64,000 bases of DNA, from assembly GCF_022458985.1 (NCBI RefSeq), contig NC_061790.1, positions 13,620,397 through 13,684,396 of the forward strand, written 5' to 3'. This document shows positions 25,701 to 38,225 of this stretch, piece after piece. The stretch is from Mugil cephalus. Its lineage: Eukaryota > Chordata > Actinopteri > Mugiliformes > Mugilidae. The notes under the pieces were generated by a model. That model was not told the origin of the DNA. It worked only from the letters and a program-made list of their open reading frames with translations, and did not search any database. The number at the start of each line of letters is the position of its first letter. The stretch's first letter is position 1. A program made the position numbers and the translations under genes.

Positions 25701-28575
25701 TGTTTGGGGTTGTTGTTCTGAACGTGTTCTTTGAACCTGACAAGACAAAATAGAAACATCACTATCCAAGTTCAGAGAAGCAATGTGGATTAAGAATAAT
25801 GAAGACAAAATCCAAAACATCCAAAGCAGGTAAAACCCGAGTTTAATAGTGTTCTTTCTCTTTACCTCTGGAAATGCTGGGAATACAGCTGGGTTGGGAT
25901 GCCCAAGACACGATCGTAGATGGCAGTGACATTTGCCAGCTTCTGTTGCTCTGTCTCCCAGTTTATGAAGGCCTCCCACAGGCGGTCTGAGCGAAAATCG
26001 GTCCCTGCTGCGAGCACCGCATGTTCATAGGAACTAATAATGAAACAAGAAAAAAATAAATTGAATTGTGTCATTAACCCACATATTTTTAAACGTATTA
26101 ATGAAATACATAAAAATTATTTACACACACACACACGTAGAGAGAGAGAAGTAAAAGAGTGATGTACTCACGCTCGAATGCGTCCTTCTGTCTCTGGATC
26201 ATTAAGATCTGAGTTCTCTTTCAGGTAGGTGAGGTAGTGCAGCCACAGATCCACACTGAGAGGGATAACAGTCAGGCCTCTTCTGTACACCTTGGAAAAG
26301 ATCAAATACAAGCTTGTTAACTGGCTCACATTATTTGGGCATATTCATACAAGAATCTTGGTTTGCTCTCTGCCTGCAAGTCTTTAACAGTCACTGAAGA
26401 TCCACCTGACAGATTTAGTTACACCAACCAATTATTTGATTAAAAGCACAACCCTAGAAATAGCAAAAAGTTTTACCTCTTCTGCAACTTGTAAATTTTC
26501 ATGTTTTTTCTCAATATCTGCATACTTCTTCCAGTAGCCATAGCAGTAGGGATACCGCAGGAGGAAGACATCAAATGCCTTTCTCACAGCTGTAAGGACA
26601 TTCTGCAAGAAACAACAACCATGTTACCATTTATTTTAGTGTAACTGTGTTAACCTGCATTTTTGAAATATACAAAGGGAAATTTCTGAATAATCCTCAT
26701 GTGTTCTCTTACCTCTTGCTCCACATACTGAAGCAGGTAGACCCAGCCATTGAAATCTTCTGGGTTCTCCTCACACCCTTTGAACAGTTTTTCAAACTCG
26801 GAGGGCAGCTCTGGCTCTGCAGGAACAGTTAATTCTTGTGTTTCTTTGGATGGTTCTTCCAGCTCCATGCCATCCTCTGTCGCCTGCGTTGCCTCAGTCC
26901 CATCTGGAGAAGGAATCATAAAGAGGAGAATAAGCAGACAAATCTGGATTTATTTGTGGCATTTTACATTTCAATAAAAGCCAGTCAAAGCAGCAACAAA
27001 AAAAGTGGATGTTAAAGCAATCTTTGTTATTTGCTACATCTTGTGCTTTACATTAAAAATGAGACACTGAGTGCCACCATTTACAGAGGCCTATCTATAA
27101 GTCACTACAACAACTCCAATTACCTTGAATGCCATCTTGTAGAGGAGGCTCTGGTGCGACACCCATCTCCTGGTTGGGTTGCTGAGTCTCTGCCTCTTCC
27201 TGGGGCAGTGGTGGAGGTGGAGGCTGCTCCCCTTGGAAGAGCTGAGCACTGGCAAGCTGAAACTGCTCCACAGCCTTCTCCACAGATGCCAGCTCTGTGG
27301 ACTTGGCCTCTTGACTGGGTTGCTGCTCTTGCCCGGGAACATCTTGGGACGCATCAGAGTCTTCAGGCAAAATGTTTGAGAGTGACTCTGGAGCCACTTG
27401 GTCCATGGACCATTCAGCTGCCTGGCCTAGAACAGGAAGGTCCGGAAGAAAGGCATCCCCATTGCTCTCCATTGCAGGGGATTCAGTGTCCAGCATTCCA
27501 GTAATAGTGTCGTCTGAGAGTTGCAGGCCTGTTGAAAAACAAGTTGGATTTTCACTAGAGGTCCATAGTTAAGTCATACACAAACAGCAAATGAATCTCC
27601 AGCTATTTTGAACACTGGCAATTAACTTCAGTCACTTTCCAAAAAAAGCACCATATGCATTCCTTGCAATAATTTTCATTATATCACAACATGGTTTAAG
27701 ACTTTTAAGGGAATTAAACAAATGTATCACAGAAAACTATGAGATAACATGGATTTTTTTGTCATTATAGATTTGCCAAATTAATCAATGGGAATTACTA
27801 ACACGAAGCAGCCGCACTATTTACCTTACTATAAATCAAGTAGAATTATGGGCGAGAACATTATTAGGCAAAATTAGGCAATTAAGAAATCCTAATTGTA
27901 AACACACTTGGTGTGGAGTAAGTAGATGTAGCAGCTGGTGCAACAAGATACTTCCTTGTTCTAACGTTAAAACAGGTGCGAGCTAAAGCTTAAGTCTTAA
28001 CTTGACTACTAAAAATAATCTAACCGCGTGATCGGTTACTTGCGGCTAGATTCCTAATTTAGCTAATTGCGTTAGTAACGCTGGTAGCAAAAATTAGCTA
28101 CGTGCTCGTTCGAAATCGATTTTCGTTTGCGGTCTGAAGTCAAGACGCATCCGGAAGGTTGTTTGCGTAGCCAAAGTTCAATTGAAGTTAGGCCTCGACT
28201 CCTACTTTCATGAGTGCCGAAGCGCATAAGAGAGCAAAGGTTGCCGTTAGCCTCGGTTTCAACGCCGAACGTGAATTTAATTGAAAATGTTGGTTTGTGA
28301 CCACAATTCTCGGCCATCCGACTGTAAACGCCGCGGTAGTTAAATGTACTCAGCCGAGATAATCACTTAATGTTTGTATTCACCGTAACCTTGCAACACG
28401 CCATGCATTTGCCTTCGTCTCCAGTTAATAGTCGGCTCCGGTGGCTTCTCTACGTTAGCTACCCGGCTAGCATAGCTGGCGTTAGCAGACTGTTAAGTTT
28501 CCGCAATTTTCGTCGGGTACAACCAGTTTCGCAAATAAAAACTTAACTATGACGAATCTTACCAGTATCTTCCAT
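22711..28575 (-). CDS. prpf39: Pre-mRNA processing factor 39 (U1 snRNP-associated)
   Basis: Fifteen coding exons in 5'-3' order: 28,575-28,563; 27,528-27,124; 26,903-26,713; 26,602-26,477; 26,290-26,172; 26,033-25,866; 25,736-25,550; 25,119-25,012; 24,918-24,754; 24,308-24,182; 24,009-23,741; 23,572-23,388; 23,288-23,205; 23,008-22,894; 22,797-22,711. All phases agree and give 782 aa. About 150 N-terminal residues are acidic with Gln/Pro runs ([13 protein letters not shown]). HAT (half-a-TPR) repeats follow, including [66 protein letters not shown] and [16 protein letters not shown] Tyr/Gln-rich tail ends in YYPPPPT. Known role: homodimeric nuclear scaffold of U1 snRNP that affects 5' splice-site choice. 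Human PRPF39 is about 669 aa, so the N-terminal part is longer here. Confidence 0.97.
25200..25540. other. prpf39 intron segment with possible interspersed-repeat character
   Basis: This intron (25,120-25,549) is longer than its neighbours. It contains a GC-richer block with wording (ggtgctgggttcaatgggcc, gcgaatccctgattgg) unlike the surrounding AT-rich introns. A SINE-like insertion would explain it, but no terminal features or convincing pol III boxes could be shown. Confidence 0.3.
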
Positions 28576-29720
28576 GTAATTTGATCAACGGCGTGAACTT
28601 GTGTGCAGCTTTTGAAGTTTACTTTATCTAACCTACAACGACCAGCGCGCTTCGTCCACCATTCTCATCAACTTGGAGGAGGAAGAACAGAGGTAGCGTG
28701 TGCGCATGCTCAGTCTGACGACCATCCTCCCGCGTGTTCGTTATACTGAGAAATCTTTCCCGGGTTCCCAGTTTTTTTTTTTTTTTTTTTTTAACACTCT
28801 AGCCACATTTTCACCAGCTTTTAGGTAACCTTTATATGCAGCGTATATATACCTGCGAAATATCGAAATATAGTCAAAGATAATAATTTATTTCCCCCAA
28901 TGTATCATTAAAGTTATGCATATCGGGTATTTGTAGAGTGTAAGATTTTTAAACGTATTTAGACATAATTATCAGTAATTATAGTATAAGTTATATTAGA
29001 TTAATTGTGTCATTATTCAGTCCCTTCAGCAGGTGTAAGCAAGTTGTAGACTGCTTTCGACAAACGCTGTGTAGTTCCCCCGCCCTATTCTCTCACAACC
29101 TCCACGTCACTGATTAATCATACGGGGAACCGTTTGAATGAATGATAAAACATGTCGGAAAGAAAAAGCCTTGGAAACCCCTCAAGGGAGCTCGAAACCC
29201 CCCTACATCCTTATATTTGTGTCCCACACACAAGTCTATGTGTTGTTACTGAGTTGCACGTAATACTAGATGTGATTACATCCATAATGAATGCTCAAAT
29301 GGCGTCAATGATAGCTAATGGGCCGGTCTGCAGTTAAGGCCTTTTTTCTGCGCGCATGCGAAATGGCGTATATGACCTTTGGGTGTAATCGGACATTTTA
29401 AAATTTGAAACAACAGCGCTTTTGTTTTGCATGTCTACGGCAGTTAATGCGTCGTGTGGTCATCAAATATGTATTTTATGACAATAAATCATTAAAAATT
29501 AAATTAAAAAACGAGAAACTTCCGAAAAGCGAGCAACTAAATTATAATTTACCAAAGCAGTTTTAATAACTACTTATTTATGAAATATTTACTTTAAGTA
29601 TCGGTCAGTGTTACGTTTTGGCGGGAGTCATGTGTATATCGGGCAATTCATGCTGTTTATTCCTGATAATGCACAGTGTAACGCTCTTGTATATTGTTGT
29701 TTTCGTTCTTTGTTTCAGAT
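28576..29720. promoter_or_regulatory. Shared upstream region of prpf39 (-) and arf6 (+)
   Basis: prpf39 and arf6 face away from each other here. The likely prpf39 5' UTR runs from the ATG at 28,575 to about 28,690, where the sequence turns GC-richer (gaggaggaagaacagagg, read on plus). A CpG-containing stretch at 28,700-28,760 would be its promoter. The middle (28,780-29,600) is AT-rich without a gene. A second GC-rich start region for arf6 begins at about 29,730. No TATA box stands out on either side. Confidence 0.5.
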
Positions 29721-29729
29721 TTCCAACTC

Positions 29730-31314
<1,585 letters not shown>

Positions 31315-32760
31315 TGTTTCCCTCACCCATCACCAGCCTGGACACTTGGAGGCAAGAAAGAGTAGCTGAGAATGAAAAACACGAGTTTAAAAAAAAAAAA
31401 AGAAAAATACAAAAAAAAGCAATCTGAAGCAATTAATGACCTCTCTGCTGAATATGTATCAAAGAGAGTAGCAATTATATTTTATTTGTCTTTTTGATAA
31501 TTCACTATAACCCCAGATTTCATTTAAACAACAATTTTTTCTCTTTTTTTTCTAGTTTGCTTTGGTTCACAATCAATATAATCAGTACTTCTTAAATATA
31601 CAATAAGCTTATTTTTGAGCTCTTATCGCAAATTCTTTTATTTTCCTCCTTTTTGTATCTTTTCGAGGACTTTGGGACACCTTTGTTATAGTTTCACCCC
31701 TTGCTTAGCTCTCATTCAGTATTTTCACGACCCAGCTACATATCCAAAGGATGGGAAACCATTGCCTACATCAGCATATCAGTCTCAAGGCTCAAACTGC
31801 CTCTGTAATATGTACGAATGTGGGTGTATTAGGACCTCGGACAAAAAAAGACAAAAAAAAAAAAAAAATCGTAACTGATTGTATTGGGATGAATGAGGAA
31901 ATGTGTTCGTACTTATTTCCTGTGCAGTGATTACATCCATGATGTCTACCGTGGAGGTTTGTTTTGAAAGACACTATGTGGACGCTGGATATTCACACTG
32001 TGATATGGATATATATATATTTTTTTTGTGTTCTTTCAGGGTCCAAATCTGTTACCAACAGTCTTATCAGTTCCTCTTTTGTTTCTGCCAGAGCTTCCAT
32101 TACTGTTGAGTATTTGTAGTTTCAGCTGCCTTACGAGGGTTACAGGTACCCTTAAATCTAGACAGTTCTTTATGGCAGAAGGTATTCTGAACCGCTGAGT
32201 TTGCACTTTGGTAGAGAAGGGAGGGGTGTTGGCAACTAGCTGGCTGAGCACATTTTAAATTCTGTGACTGACTTTTGGACCCCAGCAAGCGTTTACGAAA
32301 TTCCCAACCCCCCTCTCCACCTCCGATGTTGGTGCTTCAGTGACTGCAACCCTCCTTTTTCTATTCTTGTTTTTTTTTTTTTTTTTCAGCCACCACCATC
32401 GTCATCATCAGCCTGTAACGTCACAATCTGTTATGAGTTCATAGATTCTGCTGTTTCAAAATTTTCTTTCTTTTTCTTTTGCTATGCTGATGAAGTAATA
32501 AAAAAAAATATATCCAGATCAGAACGGACGTGGTGCCTTTTCAATGAGCAGCTGCAACCTGAAGTAATGTTTCACTTGTGAAAGGAGAAAAAAAAAATGC
32601 TCGTAAAAGAGGAAACGAGAGTGCAGGGCGTTAATGATGGTAGAAAGGAGTACTAGCTACAACCAACTGTGAAGTGAAGTGAGCCTCGGCCCCGTTTCCT
32701 TTCTGCTTCAGCGTGTGTGAGTCATTTGCTGTGAATAAATGATGAGCTCTCTAGTTTCAG
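31315..32760 (+). other. arf6: arf6 3' UTR
   Basis: The AT-rich sequence after the stop has several poly-A or poly-T tracts and no coding potential. AATAAA signals occur at 32,497-32,502 and 32,734-32,739, so the 3' UTR is probably 1.2-1.4 kb. Long AT-rich 3' UTRs are usual for ARF6. The exact cleavage site is unknown. Confidence 0.6.
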
Positions 32761-35700
32761 GGTAGTGATTGTCAGGTAAGCCTGGCTTTGCCGAAGGTCT
32801 CGAAGTATCACTTAAAGCCCGGCCCGCAGACTCCACGAAGGACTCCTGAAAACGTTTTAGACAAACCGGGCGAATTAAAGAGATAATGCCCCAGTTGGTC
32901 CCGGATCTGTGATCGTGACAGGTGAATGCGTTGTTTTGCTACGGTTAAAAAGCTGACTAAAAACAACTTTTTGCAGATACTTCAAAAAGGAAATGACACA
33001 TTTACGCTGTCAAAACATCACGGTGATAAAAATCTCTTCTGGTGAGAGTTTCTCACAAGCAGATTAGTGTGTCTCGACGAGAGCATTGTGCTTCTGTGCG
33101 ATTGTGCAACGGCTCAGGTTAGGCGGCCGGCCTCATGAGAAGTCTTTTGCCAGCCTGGCATTCTGCCCCCAGCAAGCAACTTGCCCTGAGACGCAGACCT
33201 GGGATCAGGTGGCCACCGCTTCGGATGCAATATTGTTTCTGTCGCCTGCTTACTGTACGTCGTGGAGCGTGGAGGACATGAGAGGAAGCAGTATAGCTGC
33301 GTGCATAAGGTCAGCTTCCTCTCCGCGCACATCGGAAGAGGAGGGTGTGAATCAAGGCTGGTGACATCACCGTGTGAAGCCAGGAAACGCTTTGAAAGAA
33401 GAAGACGGTTGTCATGGAAATCTGAGGTTTAGGAGTGACTACCCTGAACAAAAACAGGTTGAACTATTTAAAAAAAGAAAAAAGAAGAAAAAAAAAGGTA
33501 AAACCCAAACACCAGGGCGGCTTTTGTCTGTTGCTGAACTTTAGAAGAAAGATGGATGGTTTCCTGGAAAGCTTACATTTGAGAGATATTGCATTCTTCA
33601 CGAATATCTTACATGCTAAAGGATTCAGTTGAGTCAAAGTCCAGGAATTCCCGTGTAGGAATGCTTTTTGCATATCTCTCCTTTTGCTCTGTTTGCTCAC
33701 GTAGTGTTTGTTCTGTGGCTGTTGATTTGAAGTTTGACCTGTTGCTGTATTGAAAGAAAGCAGTAACTCGAATGCGATGTGTCATCTGGAGGACAGTTAA
33801 ACCGTGATGGACACACTAGCGTAGACAGCCAATTCCGTCTCCAGAAACTGTTTTAGTTGTGTGTATTTTTTTGGAGCCAGGGGGGGATTAGAAGCACCGG
33901 TTACGGGAATTTCCTGCACTTTCCTAGCATGCCCTTGTGCTGATACACTTTATTTGAACAGTTGTGTGCATTGCCCTGGTCGCGTCTAGTGTGAGCCTGT
34001 TCGGCTTTAATGATTCCCCATTCATCGTGGACGTGGGAATTCTTAAAAAGAAATCCACAAATGCCTTTGTTCTCTCAGGAGGAATGAAGGAGAGGAAATG
34101 CAGGAAGGGGGGAAGCAGTCTGAGACGGCTCCTGATGTTGCGTCAGCGCTGAGGCGCTGAATCGCGCTGCACATGTCGCGGGCCTTTCTCTACAGCTGTC
34201 GCTGCACGCGCCGGCAGATGCACTGCGCACACTGGCCGGTGTCAAATGCTGCCAGGCTCACCTGTGGCCCTCAGTTAAAGGACAAGATTTAAGATTTTTT
34301 TTTTTTGTCGCCATTACTCAGCTAAGTGCGATCCAAGTGTTCATTTTTTTTGGGGAAAAATACCTTTCTGTCAGCTGCAAGTAGATGAGTTGTGCCTTTC
34401 ATGCACTGGCCCTGCTTCGTTTTCATTTTCCGCTTTTTTTGCCCTGAGCACAGCCTTTGTACGTGTCTGGGTGGGGGCTGACTGCACTATTGTTGCGCCG
34501 GTTGAGGAGGTGGTTTCAAACAATACTTAGAAACAGAGCTCACTGGAAGTTCCTCTGTCACATGTGTACACAGGCATTGATTTTAATCTCGCTTCAGTTC
34601 TTCATTCAGCGCACCGGTGGTCATGAACTTATGTTTGGTTCCGTATGAAAGCAAATTTTATGTTTATATGTTCAATGCTGCTGTCAGTCCTAATCTGCCT
34701 TTCGCCTGCATTAAAAGCAAAATTGCATCAGCTGAAGACACATTCATTCAAATTCAAAGTGTTCTTAGCCGACGTATAGGTTTTCTCACACCTCAGGCAT
34801 TGTCTATATCCTCCCACTGTTGTTTCCATAGTGCAGGGGAGCTTAGGCATGGTATGCTAACTTTACTCAAAGAGTCAGAGATAAATAAAGCAGTCAAGGC
34901 TTCACCCTTAAGCTCTGTCTCATCGTGTTTGCGCAAATGTGTGCTGTCAATCTGACGTTAGTTTGATCGCCTGGTATAGATACTGTATATACGACGTACG
35001 TGTTAAGCAAATGGAAATTTCCTTAATTTCTCTACAAATTATGATTCTACCCACGAGTGCTGTGCAGGAGCAAACAAGCTCCAGCTCACAGGCTGCAGTG
35101 TGGGGACACCACAGTCTGCTCCACAGCCATTTGTTTCGCTGTCACAATCCTCGCTTTTGCACCTTGAGCCTCCAGTACCTCTTGGCGTCTTTTAACCAAA
35201 GACAGTACATCCTCTAGTTGCCATGGGCAACAGGACGAGAAAATCCCGTGATACTCCCCTCTGCCTATAACATTCATCAACCAGTGATTGCTGAAGTCAT
35301 CGCTGATGAGAATTGATGTTGGTCCCGTCTTTGTCTTTTGATTGAATGATTATCTGTAGTTCTCTCGAGGCACTTCCTGTCCAACAGGGTCCACTGCCGA
35401 CACGCAACGAAGGACTTCACAGGACTGGCTGGATGGGCCAGAGACGCAGCTCAGAAGGTTCCTCCGTAGTCACGGGGGCCCAGCATGTAGAGTGACATTC
35501 AGCTCGCAGGCAGTTGTAAACTCTTCAGGATCTGTTGCACGTTGAATTTCCTTTTGCCGCTGACAATGTGTTAATAATTATAGGGAGCCTTAGGCCTGTG
35601 TTTGTATTTGGCAGAGACGCCGTGCAGTGGGACGGATGCATGCTGCTAAAACCCGAGCGGCATTGAAGACCCAGGTTCAGAGATGTAATTAATGGACACT

Positions 35701-37600
35701 GTGCATAAAAAGCCACTTTTTATTCTCTCCTTAAGAACATGTGGAGGATGTTATTTGCTAAAACTGTAAAATTCTGCATCTGTTGTGTGCGGTGAAACTC
35801 TTTATTTTTTCTCACACTTGCTTTTTCCTGCCTTCCATATCCTTTTCCTTTTTAGACATTAGTGGTTTTTGTGCGCAAGACAACAGATAAAGGTTGCAAA
35901 TTAGCTTAATGAAGGATCTTGAGTCATTTTTTGTGTGTGTGTGTGTGTGAATATCGAGACTCGCAGCACATAAACCTATCCGAAAGAAATAACAGGAAGC
36001 TGCATGATTTTCTAATTAGAGAAAACCCTTTCCTCTTCAGATAGAGACACGACCCGGTGAATAATTGTAGCGTTGCGCTTAACAGGAAGTGACATATGCT
36101 GCAACCTTCCTGTGCGACACATGGCACAGCACAGAAACAGATGGACACATTGAGATTAAAAAATAAAAAGGATTAACAGGATATTATTATTGGGGAAGTT
36201 TGTCCGGTCCTCCAATAACGCAGTTAAGACAGGGTTAAAGGGTCGCTATAAGCACCTGGACTGGCTCTCTATTCTCAAACAGAGAAAAAGCACAGACCAA
36301 GGCCCGACATATTTTAGATTTTAGTTAGTTTCCAACCTAAGTCCTGCTACTTCATATTAAGTGTTAATGAAACAAACAGCCGAGTCACATTCGTTAAAAG
36401 CCGCGATAATGAAACGTGTTGCACCCAGGCCAGCGGCTGCCATTCACACCACGTTGTGTAATTATTAATACCGTCGAATACTGTCGGGCCGAACAGGAAG
36501 CCAATTACTCTAAATGTCGCTGTCTCACTCTGGTGCCTGTTAGCAGCCTCCCGCTTTATGCAAACACAGAAATAGAGCCGGCGATACAACTTTCATCCCT
36601 AAATAACACACAACGCTAAATCCAAAAATAACCCGCCACACACAGCCTCCCCACTGGCTCGTACTAATGACCCGTCTGAAGAGCCATCTGCTTTCATGTA
36701 AAGCACTTAGCATTGCTCACACCGGCAGCTGTGTCTTTGTGTGTGTGTGTGTGTAGTCTGTGAGCATGTACATGTATGGCGGGTTTTTGGCAGGTGCTGC
36801 GTCAGGATCGCTTCGCCATCCCAGTCGACAGTGGGACGGAGTTCCCTGTTTCTCTGAGGTTGCAGGTTTTCCACAGTTGTTTTTATGTTAGCTTAAAAAG
36901 AGATTGGCCGGACCATATCCCCCGTCGTGATAAAACACAATAGTTAAGCAAAACTGCTGGAAAGCAGAAAGTATAGCCTACTGCCTAACCCGCTGCATTC
37001 AAAGGTTAATCTTGTCACATGTTCACCAGGTTTATTTGGTCCCAATTGTTTTTTTACAACATTCTTATCTCCTGCTTTTCACATGATCATGACCTGCTCG
37101 GCTTTCTGCAGCGCACGCAAATCTGCACTTTTGCGAGCGTCAAATCTATTTTCTACGGCACATACAATCAGTTCCTGCCCTTTATAATAACATATGTTTC
37201 CGTTGTTTTGCAACAAACCTGCTTGTGTATGTAATTAGTCTTCCCTGTGGGGAGCCAAAGTCACTAGCAGTGCCTGGCGGTGTCTGCAGCCTCCACAGAG
37301 AAGAGGAATATGCTGAGCCATCTGCAGTATCATGCCCACTCCACGCAGGGGATGGAATCTTCATCAAGCGGAGGGAGTGGGGGTGCCTCTCGCACGCACA
37401 GGCGGCACACGCCCAGCGGGCATGTGTGCACTCGTGCATCACAGTCAGGACACTGTCTGGTTGTCACGGCCACGAGCGCCCACGAAAAAACATATAACAG
37501 ATCAGAATGATTCAATTAGCTTAACTGTGTTACAGTTATTTGTCGCAGCTCTGTCTGGTGTGCTTTTATATCCTAAACGGTCCCTGCTTCACGGGCCTCC
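32761..37600. other. Gene-free stretch between arf6 and the Pellino gene
   Basis: No exon chain could be built. Notable small features are a perfect RFX-type X-box at 35,217-35,231 and short GT repeats near 35,931 and 36,737. The minus strand around 35,086-35,280 is open and reads EDVLSLVKRRQEVLEAQG, but it has no partner exon and no recognisable homology. Confidence 0.45.
35217..35231. promoter_or_regulatory. Perfect X-box (RFX-type) inverted repeat
   Basis: GTTGCCATGGGCAAC is a near-perfect palindrome with the 6-3-6 architecture of the RFX binding site (GTTGCC-ATG-GGCAAC). In vertebrates such sites sit in promoters and enhancers of ciliary and other RFX target genes. No gene start was found close by. 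Confidence 0.45.
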
Positions 37601-37649
37601 GAAGCTTTTACTTCAAACGGGGGGGGGGAGTCGGGTTGCTAAATGACAA

Positions 37650-38225
37650 AAATACCTTTTCTTTGTTTGCTCCCATCTCTATGGCAACATTGACAAAGAC
37701 TCCATAGCAGATGGTTGGAGCACACCGAAGTGGTCGAAACTGACAGTCTTGGCTACCGTCCCTTACTACCAGATATCTAACAGCATCTTTTAGATCAGCT
37801 TCAGCTAAACCCAGAAGATTTAGTTGACTGGTTATAAATCCCAGAAAAAATTCTTCATAAACTCTGACTGACTGTGTACTTTGTCCTAAATACCTAAGAA
37901 TATATGTGTGAATAGTGTTTATCATTTCCAAATATGTGTCCATACGTGTGCATAACAGGAGACTTATTTATAGTAAGACTACAGTTACCCCACAAAAGTC
38001 CATATTTGTGCATATTCTAGACGAACACTCACCTCTAAATTATCAGCGGTCACCGCTCCTACTTTTGACTTGAGATCTGCTAAAGGCCGCATGACGATGA
38101 CAGAGTAGTAACGCAATCCACATGTTCACAATTAAGCGCAACCTGATCTGTGATTTTCTCACCAAATATAGATTGTCGATCAGCTGCGTGTTGCCACAAA
38201 GCTGCCACTGCTGGGTCTTTTATTA
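37650..38225 (-). pseudogene. Unidentified coding-like stretch, possibly a degraded hAT (ZMYM1-like) transposase
   Basis: On the minus strand 37,943-37,608 is open for 111 codons and reads like a globular protein: VRVYEEFFLGFITSQLNLLG and LKDAVRYLVVRDGSQDCQF. Just upstream, 38,092-38,033 is a 20-codon open piece starting with ATG and ending at a good donor (GAG|GTGAGT). 38,220-38,100 is open in another frame (DPAVAALWQHAADRQSIFGE). The RVYEEFFLGF wording loosely resembles the segment of ZMYM1-like hAT transposases that precedes the catalytic region, but key residues cannot be shown. The frames do not join cleanly, so a relic is likelier than a working gene. Confidence 0.3.

Noticed and set aside
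22140-28560. Intronic snoRNAs in prpf39 (human PRPF39 hosts a C/D box snoRNA)
   Set aside because: I scanned the introns on the minus strand for RTGATGA and CTGA boxes with terminal pairing. The best candidate (near 24,690) has an imperfect C box and no D box.
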